NCBI GenBank assembly: GCA_001464475.1
Contig: LNDX01000007.1
Span: forward strand, 1-64,000
Reading direction: 5' to 3'
DNA from: Flavobacteriaceae bacterium Ga0077528
GTDB lineage: Bacteria > Bacteroidota > Bacteroidia > Flavobacteriales > Flavobacteriaceae
DNA: 64,000 nt
Shown: positions 60,814 through 64,000 of the stretch, one piece after another
Layout: every line of letters begins with the position of its first letter
How positions within the stretch are numbered: the first letter of the stretch is position 1
Translations under genes and position numbers: made by a program
Notes under the pieces: model-generated
The model's input: the letters and a program-made list of their open reading frames with translations, nothing else
Database searches by the model: none
Told to the model about the DNA's origin: nothing

Positions 60814-61332
60814 ATGGAGTTACCAATATTTAAATACAGTCCAAACGCATATAGAATTAATGTTTTTGAAAATGAAGAGGGAATTTGTGATTGTTGCAAT
60901 GAAAATAGAAGTTTAAGATATACTGGTTCATTTTATAGTGAAGAAGAACCTGATTATATCTGTCCTTGGTGCATTGAAAATGGTAAAGCTGCAGAAATGT
61001 TTGAAGGAGAGCTTAATGATTATGAAGGAATTGAAAACGCCGAATTAATTGATAAAGAGCTATTGTTAGAGGTGAGTGAACGAACACCAAGTTATGTTAG
61101 TTGGCAACAAGAAGTTTGGTTAACTCATTGTAATGAGCCATGTAAACTTATTGGATATGCAGATGGAAAAGTAATAAAACCAATTCTTGAAGAAATTGAA
61201 GATGATATTGAGGGTAGTGGTTATGATAAAGAATTTATAATTGAAAATCTATCGGTTGATGGAAGTTTAGTAGGATATTTATTTCAATGCCAAAAATGCA
61301 ACAAACATAGATTACATATTGATTGTGATTGA
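60814..61332 (+). CDS. CbrC family protein (UPF0167)
   Basis: 172 residues. Seen: LPIFKYSPNAYRINVFENEEGICDCCNENRSLRYTG, YICPWCIENGKAA and CQKCNKHRLHIDCD, three Cys pairs that may bind zinc. The family is named for E. coli CbrC, linked to colicin E2 tolerance; biochemical role unknown. An ATG at 60814 gives the usual family N-terminus. Confidence 0.85.
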   Translation: MELPIFKYSPNAYRINVFENEEGICDCCNENRSLRYTGSFYSEEEPDYICPWCIENGKAAEMFEGELNDYEGIENAELIDKELLLEVSERTPSYVSWQQEVWLTHCNEPCKLIGYADGKVIKPILEEIEDDIEGSGYDKEFIIENLSVDGSLVGYLFQCQKCNKHRLHIDCD

Positions 61333-61409
61333 GAAAGAATCTTTCGTAACATTTTTAAATAATAGTTTTATCGTTAATTTTCATTAAAATCTATAGTTTT
61401 AATATTACC

Positions 61410-62006
61410 ATGAAAAACATAATAATTTTAAGTTTACTATTGTTATTATCTGTTAAGTCTAACTCTCAAGAGAAGGTAAAGCAGAATGATAATAAGTTTT
61501 TGATTTCATTACACTACACTGGAAATAGTAGAAATGACAATTTTGTTAGTAATAACTATAATGGAATTCTTGGTTTGAATGCTCATTATGTTTTGTTCAA
61601 CAACAAATTGATTAGTGTTCAAGGTGGATTGGGATTAGATTATTTTCAAGGTCGATTTATTGATAATCAAGTTGATTTAAAAAATAGAGTAATGGTTAAT
61701 CCAAATTTTGGAGTAGAGTTTAATGCTGGAAAAACATTCAAACCTTTTTTTAACTTGGGCTACTCATTTTTTACAGCTAAAATTGTTATTGAAACTTATA
61801 CTCCTAGTCTTTTTGACCCAATGGATCCTGCTTTTCAAGCTAGAAGTTTTGAAATCACAGAAACTTATAATAGTCTTTCAATCAATCCTGGATTTAGACT
61901 TTATTTTAATGATAAAGTTTACTTTCAAACAGATTATAAATACTTACCAATAGAATCTAACATTAATGCACATATCCTAGCTTTGGGAATAGGTCTAAAA
62001 TTTTAA
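61410..62006 (+). CDS. Outer-membrane beta-barrel protein
   Basis: 198 residues. Signal peptide (ends VKSNSQ) and alternating aromatic/glycine beta strands (LISLHYTGN, LISVQGGLGLDYFQG, GVEFNAGKTFKPFFNLGYSFF) with a terminal ALGIGLKF. A small porin-like or OmpW-like barrel; substrate unknown. Followed 3 bp later by the bPH gene, so a shared operon is likely. Confidence 0.82.
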   Translation: MKNIIILSLLLLLSVKSNSQEKVKQNDNKFLISLHYTGNSRNDNFVSNNYNGILGLNAHYVLFNNKLISVQGGLGLDYFQGRFIDNQVDLKNRVMVNPNFGVEFNAGKTFKPFFNLGYSFFTAKIVIETYTPSLFDPMDPAFQARSFEITETYNSLSINPGFRLYFNDKVYFQTDYKYLPIESNINAHILALGIGLKF

Positions 62007-62009
62007 TTT

Positions 62010-62525
62010 ATGGAAGAATTTACTAACGAAGTTATAGATACCAAGCAACTTCCTCGATATGAAGAAGTGCAATTGACACCTTTGCATCCAAAGTATTGGA
62101 AAGTTGCACTTATAAATTTTTCTATCGTATTTGTTATTATTGGTATTGCTTTGACATTGCTTTGGTTCAATAAAGAAGAATTTTCAGATATTGGATTGTA
62201 TTTTGCAATTACTTATTTCATTGTACTTTTATTCTCTTTATTCATTAATCGTATAGCTTTCAAGAAAAAAGCCTATGCCTTCAGAAATCACGATGTAATT
62301 TACAGAAGTGGTATTATTTCAACCAATACTATGGTAATTCCCTATAATAGAGTACAACACGTTGCGCTACATGAAGGATTTGTTTCTCGAATTTTTGGTT
62401 TAGCCAAAGTAGAAATTTTCACTGCTGGAGGAAGCTCAAGCGATTTAGAAATTCCCGGAATTGAAAAAGAGGAAGCAGAAAACATCAAACAGTTATTGAT
62501 GGGTAAAATTCAAAAGCAACTGTAA
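62010..62525 (+). CDS. PH-domain membrane protein (YdbS-like)
   Basis: 171 residues: two membrane helices (~32-52, ~62-80) then a bPH_2 domain (AYAFRNHDVIYRSGIISTNTMVIPYNRVQHVALHEGFVSRIFGLAKVEIFTAGG). YdbS-type proteins pair with YdbT; the next gene is that partner. TAATG overlap couples the two. Confidence 0.88.
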   Translation: MEEFTNEVIDTKQLPRYEEVQLTPLHPKYWKVALINFSIVFVIIGIALTLLWFNKEEFSDIGLYFAITYFIVLLFSLFINRIAFKKKAYAFRNHDVIYRSGIISTNTMVIPYNRVQHVALHEGFVSRIFGLAKVEIFTAGGSSSDLEIPGIEKEEAENIKQLLMGKIQKQL

Positions 62526-64000
62526 TGGAAACCAATTTCAATCAGCCACAAAGACAATCTTCCATTGGAATCTTGGTCATGTTTGTTGATTCTTTGCAGA
62601 AATTCGCAAGGGCTTTTTGGCCTATTATTCTAGTTTCTCTTTTTAAAGTAGATAATCTTAGCAAATTGTATGTGTTTTTAGCAATCATTGGTGCAATAGT
62701 AGTTGTTGGTGTCATAGCTTATTTAAGATATTTAAATTTCACATTCTATATCGACGATGTTAACGACGAGTTTATTGTTAACGATGGTGTAATCAACAAA
62801 ACTAAAACTACCATTCAGCTCAATAAAATCCAACAAGTAAATATTCATCAAAATCTTATTCAACGACTTATTGGCGTTTATGCTTTAAGCGTCGATACTG
62901 CAGGTAGTGATAAAAAAGAAGGCAACATCAAAGCTATTTCGCATCCATTGGCATTGGCATTGAAATCAAAATTATTAGACAATGAAAATCTAAAAACAGT
63001 TGTTTCCGATGAAAATACTGTTGAGGTTCAAGAAACAATTCCGACATCAGAAACACATCCTTTTCTTAAAATCAAACTTACTAGTTTATTTAAGATTGGA
63101 ATTACGTCTAATTATGTTAAAAGCATTGGTTTGATTCTAACGTTTTTCTTTACCATTATAGAAAACCTGCATCAAATAGGAAAAGAAGATGTTATTGACG
63201 AAGATAAAATTGAGACAGCAATAAGCAATTATCCAGCTATATATGCGATTCTTGTATTCGTTGTAGTGATGTTTACTATTATATTTCTAATCAATATTGT
63301 TAGAACCATTGTCAAGTATTTCAATTTTTCTATTGCTAAGCAAAAAGGTTCTTTGTTACTTTCTTACGGATTAATCAACACAGAAAGTACTATTCTAAAA
63401 CCTGAGAAAGTGCAAATCGTAAACATTTCAAGAAATTACTTTCAGAAAAAACTTAATGTACTCGAAATCAAAATCAAGCAAGCCACAAGCGATGAAAAGA
63501 AGCAGAAAAAGAATTTAATTGAAATTCCGGGATGTAATTCGCAAGAGCGCGATGAAATTCTAAAACTACTTTTCAATCAATTACCAGAAAGAGGAGTGAT
63601 GATGCGACCTAATTTTCGTAAATTAGTTTTCTCTATTTTTCTAACAATTATCTTACCTTTAACAGGATTTTTTATCTTTGGTACTAAAGTAGATGCCATT
63701 GTATTTCAATACAGCCATTTTGCTGTTTTTTATACGGTATTTTTGTTATTAATTCACTTATTCGGATTTAGAAATTACCGTTTATTTGTAAGTGACAATC
63801 ATATCATCAAACAAAGTGGCGCTTGGGATGTAGACAATGAAATAATTGAAATCAAAAAAATACAAGCCATTACAACCTCACAATTGTTTTGGCATAAAAA
63901 CCTAAATATAGGTTCGTTAACTTTGCACACAGCAGGAGGAAACTTATCGTTTTATTTAGGTGAATACAACACAATAAAAGAATACGTTAACCTTTGGCTG
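62525..64000 (+). CDS. PH-domain membrane protein (YdbT-like), 3' end outside window
   Basis: The ATG at 62525 shares bases with the stop of the YdbS-like gene. At least 492 residues are read and the frame is still open. Several membrane helices (~28-70, ~195-265, ~365-420) alternate with bPH modules, e.g. TTIQLNKIQQVNIHQNLIQRLIGVYALSVDTAG, ending with a third, GSLTLHTAGGNLSFYLGE, at the edge. YdbT proteins have three bPH_2 domains, as here. Function unknown, possibly membrane stress. Confidence 0.88.
   Translation, partial: METNFNQPQRQSSIGILVMFVDSLQKFARAFWPIILVSLFKVDNLSKLYVFLAIIGAIVVVGVIAYLRYLNFTFYIDDVNDEFIVNDGVINKTKTTIQLNKIQQVNIHQNLIQRLIGVYALSVDTAGSDKKEGNIKAISHPLALALKSKLLDNENLKTVVSDENTVEVQETIPTSETHPFLKIKLTSLFKIGITSNYVKSIGLILTFFFTIIENLHQIGKEDVIDEDKIETAISNYPAIYAILVFVVVMFTIIFLINIVRTIVKYFNFSIAKQKGSLLLSYGLINTESTILKPEKVQIVNISRNYFQKKLNVLEIKIKQATSDEKKQKKNLIEIPGCNSQERDEILKLLFNQLPERGVMMRPNFRKLVFSIFLTIILPLTGFFIFGTKVDAIVFQYSHFAVFYTVFLLLIHLFGFRNYRLFVSDNHIIKQSGAWDVDNEIIEIKKIQAITTSQLFWHKNLNIGSLTLHTAGGNLSFYLGEYNTIKEYVNLWL

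Overview
The window looks like a chromosomal segment of a Flavobacterium-like member of the Bacteroidota. Seen directly: AT-rich DNA, no obvious Shine-Dalgarno leaders, promoters of the Bacteroidota type (TAnnTTTG at about -7), and six secreted proteins with type IX secretion (T9SS) C-terminal sorting domains. Menaquinone genes (menD, menB) and many short intergenic tandem repeats are also typical of this group. No rRNA, tRNA, CRISPR array, transposase or integrase was recognised.

Layout. 1-8 kb: the tail of a type B T9SS protein, an aminotransferase, a double-DTG aspartic protease with a PDZ domain, a DUF1573 protein, valS, and a leucine-rich T9SS protein. 8-13 kb: a TolB-propeller/M28 peptidase/PDZ protein and a long 21-residue-repeat LRR protein lying between two 52-bp direct repeats. 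13-19 kb (minus strand): rsfS-ftsH, then LUD protein-cdsA-psd-acyl-CoA-binding protein-lipoprotein superoxide dismutase, with birA divergent. 19-28.6 kb: an EF-G paralogue behind a CRP/FNR-like palindrome, a pyrE operon divergent from a Nudix gene with only 7 bp between start codons, an M14 carboxypeptidase and a DbpA-like helicase.

28.6-32.4 kb is the clearest accessory region. It holds a 776-residue RloC-like ABC ATPase with a CPFC zinc hook, closely bracketed by a 16-bp inverted repeat, and a coiled-coil membrane protein. This is the best candidate for a defence or variable locus. 32.5-37.4 kb: ddl, three paralogous membrane proteins (two with zinc ribbons) and coaD on the minus strand, with a PASTA protein and an RluA-type pseudouridine synthase on the plus strand. 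37.4-49.8 kb: secreted endonuclease I, an RsmB-like methyltransferase, a secreted alpha/beta hydrolase, Kup, a 30-residue-repeat Asn/Arg-rich protein, a Ycf48-like lipoprotein, an ECF sigma/anti-sigma/periplasmic protein set, a MazG-like protein and an acetyltransferase. 49.9-64 kb: menD, a SET protein, a CvfB-like S1 protein, a delta-60-repeat T9SS protein, a DODA-type dioxygenase, a C1 peptidase operon, menB, a CbrC-like protein and a YdbS/YdbT-like membrane pair cut by the window end.

Most genes are housekeeping. The unusual signals are largely non-coding: heptameric tandem repeats of several sequence families at gene ends and next to promoters, two promoters whose -7 box lies 4 nt before the start codon, a structured leader before valS, and repeat-bracketed genes.
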